This document shows positions 39,405 through 48,329 of a stretch of 64,000 nt of DNA, piece after piece (positions within the stretch are counted from its first letter, which is position 1; each line of letters starts with the position of its first letter). A program made the translations under genes and the position numbers. Source of the DNA: Psychrobacter arcticus 273-4 (lineage in GTDB: Bacteria; Pseudomonadota; Gammaproteobacteria; Pseudomonadales; Moraxellaceae); the NCBI RefSeq assembly GCF_000012305.1, contig NC_007204.1, forward strand, positions 2,046,001 through 2,110,000. The letters are read 5' to 3'. The notes beneath the pieces are model-generated. The model ran no database searches. It saw nothing but the letters and a program-made list of their open reading frames with translations, and was not told the origin of the DNA.

Positions 39405-39550
39405 TATAGTAAGCCCAGTATAAAAACGATACAGCGGGACTGGAATGAATTTTTTGCAGCCTCTGTCTGCGCAGGCACAGCACGCCAGAAAAATTTATAC
39501 CAGTGCCGCGTCAAAACATGATGTATCTACTTTATTTGGAATCGACTATA
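39405..39550 (+). repeat. Correia-like element, copy 6 (diverged, 146 bp)
   Basis: Ends TATAGTAAGC and TCGACTATA, and the core TTTTTTGCAGCCTCTGTCTGCG is preserved, but the flanks differ strongly from the other copies. The inner arms (GACTGGAATGAATTTTTT / GAAAAATTTATACCAGT) are still inverted, so structure is kept while sequence drifts. It lies 115 bp upstream of uvrA. Confidence 0.8.
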
Positions 39551-39664
39551 GCATTTTTAAAATTATCCACGCTTTCGATGAATCATTTGACTCATATTGA
39601 TTGACCCTTTTAAATTTTACATACCTTTTAAAATACCATTTAGCAAATAGGAAACCCTCAACCG

Positions 39665-42571
39665 ATGGCACACGAGTATATTAAGGTTCGCGGCGCACGC
39701 ACTCATAATCTAAAAAATATCGATTTAGACATTCCACGAGATAAATTCGTGGTCATTACTGGTTTATCAGGTTCTGGTAAATCGTCATTGGCATTCGATA
39801 CCCTTTATGCTGAAGGCCAACGTCGTTATGTCGAGAGCTTATCGGCGTATGCGCGTCAGTTCCTCTCGCAGATGGAGAAGCCGGACGTCGATAGTATCGA
39901 GGGCTTATCACCAGCGATTGCTATCGAGCAAAAATCGACCAACCATAACCCACGCTCAACGGTCGGTACGATTACCGAGATTTATGACTACTTGCGCCTG
40001 CTCTATGCGCGTATCGGCACGCCTTATTGCCCAGAGCATGGCGAGCCAATGGTCGCACAGTCGGTGACTGAAATGGTCGATCAAGTCATGGCGTTGCCCG
40101 ATGATACGAAGATTATGATTCTTGCGCCCGTGATTCGTGAACGTAAAGGCGAGCATACCGTCTTACTTGAGCAGTTGATTGGTCAAGGCTTTGTACGCGT
40201 GCGCGTCGATGGTGATGTCTACGATACCGACGAGCTACCGACACTCGATAAGAAGAAAAAACATACCATTGAAGTCGTGGTTGATCGCTTTAAAGTCCGT
40301 GATGACTTGGGTAATCGTGTCGCTGAAAGCTTGGAGACAGCACTGCGCTTGGGTCAAGGGCTGGTCACGCTACATTTTATGGATGGCAACCCAAAAGAAG
40401 GCGGTGATGAAAACCAAGTGATGTCAGCCAAGCACTCTTGTCCTGTTTGTGATCGCGCAGTGTCTGAGCTTGAGCCGCGCATGTTCAGTTTTAACAACCC
40501 GTACGGTGCTTGCCCAAGTTGTGATGGTCTCGGTAAACGTCAGTATTTTTCTGCTGAAAAGCTGATCACCCATCATGAAAAATCGCTCAATCAAGGTGCG
40601 ATTAATGGTTGGGATAAGCGTCATGCCTATTACTTTGGTCTGCTCTCTACCGTCTGCAATCATTTTAAAATCGATATGGATGCACCGTGGCAAGAGCTGC
40701 CAAAAGCGCAGCAAGATATCATCATGCAGGGTTCTGGTAAAGAAAAGCTCACCTTTAACTTTACTGATGAGCGCGGTCGAAAAACCAATACAACCGTACC
40801 ATTTGAAGGTGTACTGCCTTATTTAGAGCGCCGTTATGCCAAAACCCAAAGCAACCTAGTCCGTGACGAGTTAGCTAAATACTTGGCTGATACTACTTGT
40901 AACGTCTGCGATGGTGCACGTTTGAATGAGATCTCACGCAATGTCCGCGTTGACGATCAAACGATTGCTGAAATTGTCAAACTATCTATCGGTGATGCCG
41001 CTGAATATTATAAAACAATAAAAATTGGTGGTCATAAAGGCGAAGTTGCAGAAAAAATCTTTAAAGAGATTAATGAGCGTCTAAACTTCCTCGTCAGTGT
41101 CGGACTTGATTACCTGTCGCTTGCGCGCTCTGCTGAAACGCTATCAGGCGGTGAAGCGCAACGTATTCGTCTTGCCAGCCAAATTGGTGCAGGTCTGATG
41201 GGTGTGATGTATGTACTCGATGAGCCATCCATCGGTCTACATCAGCGCGATAATGATCGCTTGCTAAAAACCTTAACGCGCTTGCGTGATTTGGGTAATA
41301 CCGTACTGGTCGTTGAGCACGATGAAGATGCCATTCGCCAAGCGGATCATGTCATCGATATCGGTGTCGGCGCCGGCATACATGGCGGTCACATTATTGC
41401 CCAAGGCACAGTCGATGACATCATGGCGAATAAAGAATCGCTGACTGGACAATATATGTCTGGTAAGAGGAAAATCGAGATTCCAGCCATTCGTCATAAA
41501 GCCAAAACTATCGATATGGAAGTCAAAGGTAAAGCTAAGCCCAAACAAGTTCCGATGACTATTGAGCTCAAAGGCGCATCAGGCAACAACTTACACGACG
41601 TTGACTTGACCTTGCCAATAGGCATAATGACTTGTATTACTGGGGTATCGGGTTCAGGTAAATCAACCTTGATTAACCGTACCTTAATGCCATTGGCAGC
41701 GACGCAGTTAAATAATGCCTCAACGCTCATCGCGGATAAGCATGACAGCATCAGCGGTCTTGAGCATTTGGACAAAATGGTCGATATCGATCAAAGCCCC
41801 ATTGGTCGTACGCCGCGCTCAAATCCAGCGACGTATACTGGCGTGTTTACGCCTGTTCGTGAAATGTTTGCACAAACGCAAGAAGCGCGTGCTCGTGGTT
41901 ATAAAGCTGGTCGCTTTAGCTTCAACGTCAAAGGCGGACGCTGCGAGATGTGTCAAGGTGATGGTCTTATCAAGGTCGAGATGCACTTTTTGCCCGACAT
42001 GTATGTGCCGTGTGATACTTGTGAAGGCAAGCGCTATAATCGCGAGACTTTAGAGATTCACTATAAAGGTAAAAACATCGCCGACGTCCTAGATATGACC
42101 GTTGAAGATGCCACTGAGTTTTTCTCTGCCATTCCAGCGATTTACCGTCGTTTGCAAGCATTAATGGATGTCGGTTTAAGCTATATCCGCTTGGGTCAGT
42201 CTGCACCGACGTTATCAGGTGGTGAAGCGCAGCGGGTTAAATTAGCACGTGAGCTGGCGAAGCGTGATACCGGACAGACGCTGTATATCTTGGATGAGCC
42301 AACTACTGGTTTGCATTTCCATGATATCGATAAGCTACTCCATATCCTGCATGCGCTACGCGATAAAGGGAATACCATCGTGGTCATTGAGCACAATCTT
42401 GACGTAATTAAAACTGCGGATTGGGTGATTGATTTGGGTCCTGAAGGTGGTAAAGGTGGTGGACTGATTATCGCGGAAGGTACGCCTGAGGAAGTGGCAG
42501 AAGTCAAAGGCTCGTATACTGGTGAGTTCTTGAAGCCGATGCTTAAGCAAGCGATGAAAGAAGTGAGCTAA
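39665..42571 (+). CDS. uvrA: Excinuclease ABC subunit A
   Basis: A 968-residue dual ABC-type ATPase that finds bulky lesions for nucleotide excision repair with UvrB. Walker A motifs are [15 protein letters not shown] (about 30) and [15 protein letters not shown] (about 660); ABC signatures are [16 protein letters not shown] and [17 protein letters not shown]. Zinc modules use CPVCDRAV...CPSCDGLGK and CEMCQGDG...[10 protein letters not shown]. Slightly longer than the E. coli protein (940). A spacer of about 12 bases separates AGGAAA from the ATG. It is transcribed alone and ends in a strong terminator. Confidence 0.97.
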   Translation: MAHEYIKVRGARTHNLKNIDLDIPRDKFVVITGLSGSGKSSLAFDTLYAEGQRRYVESLSAYARQFLSQMEKPDVDSIEGLSPAIAIEQKSTNHNPRSTVGTITEIYDYLRLLYARIGTPYCPEHGEPMVAQSVTEMVDQVMALPDDTKIMILAPVIRERKGEHTVLLEQLIGQGFVRVRVDGDVYDTDELPTLDKKKKHTIEVVVDRFKVRDDLGNRVAESLETALRLGQGLVTLHFMDGNPKEGGDENQVMSAKHSCPVCDRAVSELEPRMFSFNNPYGACPSCDGLGKRQYFSAEKLITHHEKSLNQGAINGWDKRHAYYFGLLSTVCNHFKIDMDAPWQELPKAQQDIIMQGSGKEKLTFNFTDERGRKTNTTVPFEGVLPYLERRYAKTQSNLVRDELAKYLADTTCNVCDGARLNEISRNVRVDDQTIAEIVKLSIGDAAEYYKTIKIGGHKGEVAEKIFKEINERLNFLVSVGLDYLSLARSAETLSGGEAQRIRLASQIGAGLMGVMYVLDEPSIGLHQRDNDRLLKTLTRLRDLGNTVLVVEHDEDAIRQADHVIDIGVGAGIHGGHIIAQGTVDDIMANKESLTGQYMSGKRKIEIPAIRHKAKTIDMEVKGKAKPKQVPMTIELKGASGNNLHDVDLTLPIGIMTCITGVSGSGKSTLINRTLMPLAATQLNNASTLIADKHDSISGLEHLDKMVDIDQSPIGRTPRSNPATYTGVFTPVREMFAQTQEARARGYKAGRFSFNVKGGRCEMCQGDGLIKVEMHFLPDMYVPCDTCEGKRYNRETLEIHYKGKNIADVLDMTVEDATEFFSAIPAIYRRLQALMDVGLSYIRLGQSAPTLSGGEAQRVKLARELAKRDTGQTLYILDEPTTGLHFHDIDKLLHILHALRDKGNTIVVIEHNLDVIKTADWVIDLGPEGGKGGGLIIAEGTPEEVAEVKGSYTGEFLKPMLKQAMKEVS

Positions 42572-42593
42572 TAAAAATTAGTGAATTGTTGAT

Positions 42594-42628
42594 GAAAGGC
42601 TACTCTTTAGGGAGTGGCCTTTTTTTTG
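42594..42628 (+). terminator. Terminator of uvrA
   Basis: AAAGGCTACTC pairs with GAGTGGCCTTT around TTTAGG, followed by eight T. Confidence 0.88.
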
Positions 42629-42731
42629 TTTGCGAGAAGGAATAAAGAAAATCACTGCTTTGCCCCGACGCAAGAAAAAATCTATGACTTTCTGAAGACA
42701 AATGGGATGTAGCCATTCCCGATTTTCGCTA

Positions 42732-43664
42732 CTACCTGCCTTTAAATTGCCTACTCACTATGACATTAACACTTGTCATGCTTGAGTCTTCAAATATAGC
42801 TGAATCTTGAGTAAGCTTCATAGTTGTAGTGCAAAAAATAGCGTAACTATCCCCTATAGTTTCGGTTACTTTAAGTGTTTGTTCTAAGCTAAGAGAACTA
42901 CTAGCACTCATTACACAAATTATATCTTTAATATCAGTCGGATGAATTCCAACTTTACTTAATCCTTCTAAATAATCACTCTTGAAATTATTCTTATTTT
43001 TGTCGCTTGCATACATATTAGGAAGTATATTTAGTAATCTGTTACTACTAAATACTTGTTTCCAATCATTAAAGTCATACCCTATCATAGAGTCATCCTG
43101 CCTATAAACGGTACAAACTGTCGTTATGACTGAATCTACAAAGGAATAATAAAAATTATAGCTCTCACTGTGCATGTCGTTTAAAAAATCATTTTTGGCT
43201 TGTGATGTCATAAAAGGTACAGAAAAAGTAGGAATAAGTGACAATGTATTAATCTTACTTTTTAAAATATTTTTTGGTTCAGTTTTGAAGCCACTTATTT
43301 CATCTATAGTTGAAGGTACGATTGCACAAGTTAATGCTTGAATAGAAGCTATTTCATCGTGAATGGCAAACAAAGCATCAAAGGAAGCTTCATTTTCAAT
43401 TAAAAAAACTATAACTTTTTGACTTTCGAGGTGTGCATTCCTATCGACCTCGGTCAAACTCTGTAAAACGTCTAAGCTAATTGCTTTGAAATCCAAATCT
43501 TCGCAACCAAGCTCTAAATAGTTATCAGAGGCTTTGTCAAACTTATCTTTCCCTATATTTTGGGCTACTTTTTCTGTTTTTTGTCCTGTAGTGACGAACA
43601 TAAAGCCTTTAGGGCCTTTATATTCAGATAAATCACTTAAACTATATTTAGAGGAACGACTCAT
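42732..43664 (-). CDS. Divergent FtsZ/tubulin-like protein lacking the GTP loop
   Basis: A 310-residue protein with no obvious named family, but its segments line up in order with FtsZ. FMFVTTGQKTEKVAQNIG (21-38) corresponds to strand 1 and the first nucleotide loop. NYLELGCEDLDF (49-60) corresponds to FIAINTDAQ. QKVIVFLIENEASFDALFA (82-100) falls where GGGTGTG should be. ALTCAIVP (110-117) and INTLSLIPTF (138-147) correspond to ALTVAVVT and VDTLIVIPN. GYDFNDWKQVF (195-205) corresponds to the catalytic T7 loop NVDFADVKTVM. A C-terminal sandwich (249-305) follows. Glycine loops are lost while Asp197 and Asp200 of T7 remain. The gene is AT-rich, lies beside an IS and is divergent from a nuclease gene. 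The role is unknown. Confidence 0.55.
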   Translation of the reverse strand: MSRSSKYSLSDLSEYKGPKGFMFVTTGQKTEKVAQNIGKDKFDKASDNYLELGCEDLDFKAISLDVLQSLTEVDRNAHLESQKVIVFLIENEASFDALFAIHDEIASIQALTCAIVPSTIDEISGFKTEPKNILKSKINTLSLIPTFSVPFMTSQAKNDFLNDMHSESYNFYYSFVDSVITTVCTVYRQDDSMIGYDFNDWKQVFSSNRLLNILPNMYASDKNKNNFKSDYLEGLSKVGIHPTDIKDIICVMSASSSLSLEQTLKVTETIGDSYAIFCTTTMKLTQDSAIFEDSSMTSVNVIVSRQFKGR

Positions 43665-43743
43665 AATAATGAACTCTATAAAGGCTTTAAAAACGTGTGA
43701 CCCCTGCTGTCAAATCCGTACAGTTAAACTTGGGAGATTTTAA

Positions 43744-44613
43744 TTACGCAGCATGACGATAAAAGTCAAACCACACCTGTCTTGGCGATTTATAGCCCAA
43801 GCCCTTTTGAATCCTAGTCTGATTGTAATACAGCTCGATATATCTAATGATATCGGTAATGGCTGTAAACCTTGTTTTATAGTCTTGATGATATACCAGC
43901 TCATTCTTTAATGTGCCCCAGAAGCTTTCTATGGGTGCGTTGTCATAACAATTACCTTTGCCACTCATTGAGCCTTTAAAATGATGCTGCTTGATAATAT
44001 TATGGTACGCATGGCTACAATACTGGCTGCCTCTATCGGAATGCACAGTCAGCCCTTGGCTTGGCCCTTTATTCTTAATTGCCATATTAAGTGCACGGCA
44101 AACCAAATCAGCAGTCATGCGCTTATTGATGGCATATCCAACAAGCTCTTTGGTGTATAAGTCCTTAACCCCCGCTAAATACAACCAGCCCTCAAGCGTC
44201 CAAATATAGGTGATGTCACTGACCCACGCTTGGTTAGGGCGACTGGCATCAAACTTCTGATCCAGTACGTTTGGATAGACCAGCTTGTTGTGATTGGAGT
44301 CGGTGGTGACTTTAAAGCGTTTGTGGCGACGGCATTTGATGCCATGTTCTTCTTTGATGCTTCTAACCATATATTGGCTGATATCGTGCCCTTGCGCACT
44401 TAGGTGGGCATGCAGTCGATCTACGCCATAGCACTGCTTGGTCTCAGTATGAGCGACTTTAACCAGTAGTTCACACTGATTGCGATGTATCTGTTGGTCG
44501 CTGAGATCACGACTTAGCCAGTCGTAATAGCTTGATGGCTTAACACTTAGCACGCGGCACATAGTGGTGATGCTAAAGAAGTGCTGGTTATCTTTGATAA
44601 AGGCGTACCTCAC
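43744..44613 (-). CDS. IS3-family transposase OrfB (DDE integrase core)
   Basis: A 289-residue integrase-type catalytic subunit. The acidic triad falls in WVSDITYIW, TVHSDRGSQYCS and PIESFWGTLKNEL; HTH_21-like sequence (QCYGVDRLHAHLSAQGHDIS) is N-terminal. Its GTG start overlaps the OrfA stop by one base. A -1 shift at the A6G run would join OrfA to this frame without a stop, giving the OrfAB transposase that IS3 elements use. The frame is intact, so the element may be active. Confidence 0.93.
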   Translation of the reverse strand: MRYAFIKDNQHFFSITTMCRVLSVKPSSYYDWLSRDLSDQQIHRNQCELLVKVAHTETKQCYGVDRLHAHLSAQGHDISQYMVRSIKEEHGIKCRRHKRFKVTTDSNHNKLVYPNVLDQKFDASRPNQAWVSDITYIWTLEGWLYLAGVKDLYTKELVGYAINKRMTADLVCRALNMAIKNKGPSQGLTVHSDRGSQYCSHAYHNIIKQHHFKGSMSGKGNCYDNAPIESFWGTLKNELVYHQDYKTRFTAITDIIRYIELYYNQTRIQKGLGYKSPRQVWFDFYRHAA

Positions 44614-44909
44614 TAACTGTGCCTTGCAAAGTACGCCGTCGCCTTTTTTAGGATCTCTCGTTCCTCCTCGGCAACTTTAAGCTGTCGTTTGAGGCGTTTG
44701 TTTTCTTCGATCACTGCTATGAGTTCAGGATCATATTGAGCTGTTCCCTCAAGTTTGCCTTGATTGGCTTTATTGTGCCAATTAGATAAGGTCTGCATGG
44801 CGATACCAAGCTGCTTTGCAGTCGCTGAAATATTCCCATCGTTGTCCGCTATCTTCTTGACGGCTTCTGCTTTGAATTCTGCACTATAGGTTCTGATTTT
44901 CTTGGTCAT
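44613..44909 (-). CDS. IS3-family transposase OrfA
   Basis: A 98-residue helix-turn-helix protein (SAEFKAEAVKKIADNDGNISATAKQLGIAMQTLSNW) with a C-terminal leucine-zipper-like helix (LIAVIEENKRLKRQLKVAEEEREILKKA). It binds IS ends and regulates transposition. The slippery AAAAAAG lies in its last codons (ILKKA), the normal site for programmed -1 frameshifting in this family. CAGGAGT precedes the ATG. Confidence 0.93.
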   Translation of the reverse strand: MTKKIRTYSAEFKAEAVKKIADNDGNISATAKQLGIAMQTLSNWHNKANQGKLEGTAQYDPELIAVIEENKRLKRQLKVAEEEREILKKATAYFARHS

Positions 44910-44973
44910 GGTAAACTCCTGTTGTTGTGCTTAGTTTACCAAGTTTACTTGTACGGTTTCTTCAGCATAGCTC

Positions 44974-45017
44974 AGTGTATATGTTAACTTGTTAAGATCA
45001 ATTTGATAATATACACT
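44974..45017 (+). promoter_or_regulatory. Operator-like inverted repeats ahead of the nuclease gene
   Basis: AGTGTATAT (44974-44982) and ATATACACT (45009-45017) are an exact 9-bp inverted repeat with a 26-bp spacer. Within the spacer, TTAAC-TT-GTTAA forms a second palindrome. The pair lies 17-60 bp upstream of the nuclease start and begins 7 bp after the IS, so it belongs to the host module. Such a layout would suit a repressor or autoregulation. Confidence 0.45.
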
Positions 45018-45033
45018 AAAATTATTAGGAAAG

Positions 45034-46329
45034 ATGACTATGCTTGGCGAAAATTTTAAACAAAATATTTCAAATTTACAGGATAAGGAACAAGCCTCTC
45101 TAAAGAATCATAATGATACAAAACTAGATTTTAATATATTTACGATCTTACGTAAGATAGGCGAAGAAGTTGGTTTGCACTCTCGTTTTCTTGCCGAACT
45201 ACTCAATAAAGATGCTAGTCATAAAACAGCAGACTTTCAACAGTTATTCATTGAAACAGTATTAAATAACGCCATAGCAACACAAGAATGGAATCGAGAA
45301 AAATTAAGCTCTAAAGATGACTACAGTTGTGAAATTGAATATAGTTTTCGTAATTCAGATCATGGTAGAGCTGATATCATTCTCAAAAACAAAAAAAACG
45401 TTATTGTTGTCGAAAACAAGATTTATGCTTTTGATCAAAAAGGTCAACTGGCTAAATATTATAAAGCTTGCCAAGAATTGGGCTATGACGATAAAAATAT
45501 TTACATAGTATATTTAAATCGTTTTGGGGATAATGTGTCGCCTTATGGTCAGGGAGATATTAGTAATGATGACTATGGCGTAATTAGCTACAAGGAAGAT
45601 ATTTTTAACTTTTTGACGCTATGTAAGGCAAAGGTAGTAGGTTATCCGCATATAGAGCAAACTATTGAGCAGTACATCAATACCGTTGCCAGGATTACAG
45701 GGCAAACAAGGGATGCAAAAATGAAACAAGAATATGTAGACTTTCTAGCAGATAGCAATAACTTTAAAACTATATACAAACTGAGCCAGAACTTTGAAAC
45801 TATTCAAAAAAATATTCAAAAAGAGATGTGGAACGACCTATTAGCTTATTTTGAAGAAAAAAATCTAGCATTTTCCTTTTGTGATAATCAGCTTTTACCT
45901 TATAGCCAAGAAAAAGCAGTAGAACAGTACTATTCAGGAGGTGGTAAGAAAGGCAAAGCTAAGACGTATGGACTTTTCTATAAAATAGTTGAGAGAGATA
46001 ACGTAGACGTTTATTGTTATATCGAGTTAAATAATCGTTTGTACTATAGCATAACACTAGCAGAGAAAGATGGATTACGTCTACTAGAATATCCCAGCGA
46101 AATGGAAGAATTTAATAATCAAGTTATAGCATTACGTAGAAACTGGGAAGGTAAAAATAAGAAGAAAAATCTAGGTGGGATTATTTATCCGCAACGCCCA
46201 GTTAATTTCAAGAAGCCTAAAGATAATTTTTTCGATATTGTGAATGAGAGTAGTCGCAAAGAGTGGGTTGCTGAAACTGCTGATGATATCATTCAGCTAA
46301 TTGATGATGTAAAAAACATTAATCTCTGA
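45034..46329 (+). CDS. PD-(D/E)XK nuclease-family protein
   Basis: A 431-residue protein. The N-terminal half matches the PDDEXK_4 type of restriction-endonuclease fold: LHSRFLAELLNKDASHK (48-64), the metal aspartate in GRADIIL (Asp114), VVENKI (Glu127, Lys129) and the following FDQKGQLAKYY. The C-terminal half (about 230-431) is unassigned, Lys/Asn-rich and without motifs I know. AGGA lies three bases before the first ATG and nine before a second at 45040, so the second (MLGENF) may be the true start. Neighbours suggest a defence-type role, which is unproven. Composition is AT-richer than the core genes. Confidence 0.8.
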   Translation: MTMLGENFKQNISNLQDKEQASLKNHNDTKLDFNIFTILRKIGEEVGLHSRFLAELLNKDASHKTADFQQLFIETVLNNAIATQEWNREKLSSKDDYSCEIEYSFRNSDHGRADIILKNKKNVIVVENKIYAFDQKGQLAKYYKACQELGYDDKNIYIVYLNRFGDNVSPYGQGDISNDDYGVISYKEDIFNFLTLCKAKVVGYPHIEQTIEQYINTVARITGQTRDAKMKQEYVDFLADSNNFKTIYKLSQNFETIQKNIQKEMWNDLLAYFEEKNLAFSFCDNQLLPYSQEKAVEQYYSGGGKKGKAKTYGLFYKIVERDNVDVYCYIELNNRLYYSITLAEKDGLRLLEYPSEMEEFNNQVIALRRNWEGKNKKKNLGGIIYPQRPVNFKKPKDNFFDIVNESSRKEWVAETADDIIQLIDDVKNINL

Positions 46330-46397
46330 TAAGCATCATTGCATCTTACCAAACAGTATCATCAATTCATGAAAGTCGCCTAGAGACGCGGTTTAGC

Positions 46398-46532
46398 CCC
46401 GATTGTAGCGGTTATTCTGCTCAATTGGACAAGTTGCGAGGACCAGATTTTGGCTTGGCTACGCGGAGCAAGAGACAGGACAAACCGTAGCCCTCGCCTC
46501 GTATCAATGAGCAGATATGAGCGAAAAGCGGG
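46398..46532. other. Nested inverted-repeat segment, candidate structured RNA or small mobile repeat
   Basis: Three nested stems lie in the 226-bp space between the nuclease gene and DUF503: TCTGCTCAATTG with CAATGAGCAGA (46416-46427 / 46505-46515), GCGAGG with CCTCGC (46436-46441 / 46492-46497) and GGCTACG with CGTAGCC (46457-46463 / 46486-46492). An outer CCCG/CGGG pair is possible. The segment is GC-richer than the flanks and does not match the 138-bp family. Identity unknown. Confidence 0.4.
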
Positions 46533-46555
46533 ATTGGCTCCCCAAAAAGCCCAAA

Positions 46556-46837
46556 CTAAACAAACTCTCTTTCAACATTCATCACCCGCGCATCCACTGT
46601 ACGCTCTATCTTGTCTTCGATTTGACTACACAACGACTCGACCTCACGTTTGGACAGCCCTACTACAACGAGCGTCCATTCGCTGGCATCATGCCGATCA
46701 CGCTCACCGCTTTCACAGACCGCGACGCTTGGCGTATTGCCAAAGCGGGCATGCAAGCCGACCATGCGCTGGCGTTTCTCCTTTAATGAGCCACATCCGG
46801 GCAGAGAAAAAGTCAGCGTTAAGATGGCAATATGCAT
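46556..46837 (-). CDS. DUF503-family protein
   Basis: A 93-residue protein with the DUF503 (YlxP-like) signature: N-terminal strand MHIAILTLTFSLPGCGSLKEKRQR, then VAVCESGERD and TLVVVGLSKREVESLCSQIEDKIE. In Gram-positives relatives sit in the nusA-infB-rbfA region and are linked to ribosome maturation; the role here is not known. AAGGAG precedes the ATG, giving a firm start. Two longer plus-strand ORFs over the same bases are shadows. It is divergent from yjjP. Confidence 0.85.
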   Translation of the reverse strand: MHIAILTLTFSLPGCGSLKEKRQRMVGLHARFGNTPSVAVCESGERDRHDASEWTLVVVGLSKREVESLCSQIEDKIERTVDARVMNVEREFV

Positions 46838-47000
46838 TTTATTCTCCTTACTACAGTGGTTTACGCTTTATAATAGTAGCAAATAAGCACGGCAAGTTAT
46901 GCTATCGTTACCTTGCCGTATCGATACCCCATAACCACTCACAGTGTTTATAGTTATACCATCCATAAAAATCACAATAGCCAACATGCGTATATAATCA

Positions 47001-47804
47001 ATGACTTCTATCAGCTACGTACAGCAACAGCACATTACTCGATTATGCGTGCGCTGCGGATTACTCCTTATGCAATATGGCGCTGAGTCTGCCGTGGTGG
47101 TGGACTTATCCAAACGCTTGGGGCTTGCCTTGGGCATGAACAGCGTAGAATGTTCGCTAAATTTTAACGCCATTACCTTGACCACTATCTGTGATGAGCG
47201 CTGTATCACCACCACCAGAGACACGATCAATCAGAGCATCAATGTCAATGTATTGGTACAAATTCAGCAAATCGTTAATAAAACTGAATCTACTATAGAT
47301 AATGCTGAGCTGAAGTCTGAGCTAACTGACCGCACCACCCTTGCGTTTGATGAGTTAGATAATAAGTCGGTGTATCCAACATGGTTGGTAGGCGTGTTTG
47401 TTGGCGCATCTTGTGCCGCGTTTGCTTATCTAAATGGTGGCAGTTGGTCAATTACCGCCGTAACCTTTATCGCAGGTATGGTAGCGATGTTCACCCGTAT
47501 TTACCTGTCCAAACACCATTTTAATCCCTTTATAGCGGTCATTGTGACGGCTTTTATCGCTTCTTTAATTGGGGCAACGACCTACTATTTTGATATTGGT
47601 AATAATGCTGATATCGCCGTTGCCTCAAGCGTGCTTTTACTAGTTCCAAGCTTTCCATTGATCAATTCTTTCTCAGATATTTTAAAAGGCTATGTCAATA
47701 TTGGCGTTGGCCGTGCCGTTTTTACCTATATGCTAACCTTATCAGCGTGCGTTGGTATCGTGATGGCGCTGGTCTTACTTCGCATACAGCACTGGGGGTT
47801 TTGA
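47001..47804 (+). CDS. yjjP: YjjP, ThrE-family exporter subunit
   Basis: A 267-residue protein of the DUF1212/ThrE family. A soluble N-terminal domain (RLCVRCGLLLMQYGAESAVV, GLALGMNSVECSLNFNAITLT) is followed by five hydrophobic helices from about residue 125. The family exports threonine and serine, and in E. coli YjjP and YjjB together export succinate. The next gene begins one base after its stop and supplies the partner subunit. A hairpin with 8-bp arms (46889-46919) lies in the region shared with DUF503. Confidence 0.88.
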   Translation: MTSISYVQQQHITRLCVRCGLLLMQYGAESAVVVDLSKRLGLALGMNSVECSLNFNAITLTTICDERCITTTRDTINQSINVNVLVQIQQIVNKTESTIDNAELKSELTDRTTLAFDELDNKSVYPTWLVGVFVGASCAAFAYLNGGSWSITAVTFIAGMVAMFTRIYLSKHHFNPFIAVIVTAFIASLIGATTYYFDIGNNADIAVASSVLLLVPSFPLINSFSDILKGYVNIGVGRAVFTYMLTLSACVGIVMALVLLRIQHWGF

Positions 47805-47805
47805 G

Positions 47806-48258
47806 ATGTGGTTCATTAAAACCGTGGTGCTGTCCTGTATCATTACCCTTGGTTGGACGCTGATGTTCAGCGTTCCCAAACGCTATATTTTGCCGTGTTT
47901 ATTGATGACCGCGTTTGGATTTGGACTAAAAACGGCGCTTGTCTATCAGCATATCCATCTGGTGGTTGCCAGCTTTTTTGGGGCGATGCTTGCCAGCTTT
48001 TTGGGCGTGTATTTTTCTAAAAAATATACCCTACCGCCCAAAGCATTAATCTCACCAAGTGTCATCTGTATGATGCCTGGTATCGCCGCTTATAAGGCGA
48101 TGGTCAGTATGGTACAGATTGGCTATTTTGGCTTTTCAGACGAATTATTTAGCCAAATGATGGTGTATTTGTTTGAGGCTTTATTTGTGACTTCAGGATT
48201 GGTGCTGGGCTTGTCCATTCCTGGACTGTTATTTTATAGGCGGCGTGCCATTGTGTAG
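47806..48258 (+). CDS. yjjB: YjjB, ThrE-family exporter subunit
   Basis: A 150-residue membrane protein with four to five helices. The central ISPSVICMMPGIAAYKAM is typical of the DUF3815 / ThrE_2 half of these exporters. It begins immediately after yjjP (TGAGATG), so the two should be made together and form one transporter. Length fits E. coli YjjB (157 residues). It is followed by a copy of the 138-bp element and then gor. Confidence 0.9.
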   Translation: MWFIKTVVLSCIITLGWTLMFSVPKRYILPCLLMTAFGFGLKTALVYQHIHLVVASFFGAMLASFLGVYFSKKYTLPPKALISPSVICMMPGIAAYKAMVSMVQIGYFGFSDELFSQMMVYLFEALFVTSGLVLGLSIPGLLFYRRRAIV

Positions 48259-48329
48259 ATGAGTTTAAGGGGTTTAGATGGGCTTAGATGTCAGTCTATT
48301 TCTGCCAAAATTCTTTTATATTCTAATAC

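Larger units (their letters stand above)
38900..39664. other. 765-bp gene-free control region between the MFS gene and uvrA
   Basis: No coding ORF is seen. It holds a 23-bp direct repeat (GAACATGGTTATCTGA..., 39173-39209), a 13-bp inverted repeat (39351-39398) and the diverged copy of the 138-bp element. I found no clear LexA box ahead of uvrA. Confidence 0.6.
43705..44967 (-). mobile_element. Complete IS3-family insertion sequence
   Basis: 1263 bp bounded by imperfect terminal inverted repeats of about 29 bp (TGCTG...AAxCCGTACA...TAAACTTGG at both ends). It contains two overlapping transposase frames with a slippery A6G site at 44643-44649. No target duplication is visible at the inferred ends (CCCC left, TAG right). 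This suggests a later rearrangement at one flank or ends misplaced by a few bases. It separates the FtsZ-like gene from the nuclease gene. Confidence 0.9.

Noticed and set aside
39551-39664. LexA (SOS) box upstream of uvrA
   Set aside because: No CTGT-N8-ACAG site found, and Moraxellaceae are known to lack a standard LexA system.
46889-46919. ACGGCAAG hairpin between DUF503 and yjjP as a terminator
   Set aside because: It lies upstream of both divergent genes and has no T-run; it may be an operator, but nothing more supports that.
46450-46953. Two plus-strand ORFs (46450-46953 and 46517-46786) over the DUF503 gene
   Set aside because: They run antisense to a recognisable DUF503 protein with an excellent ribosome site, and their sequences lack domain character.
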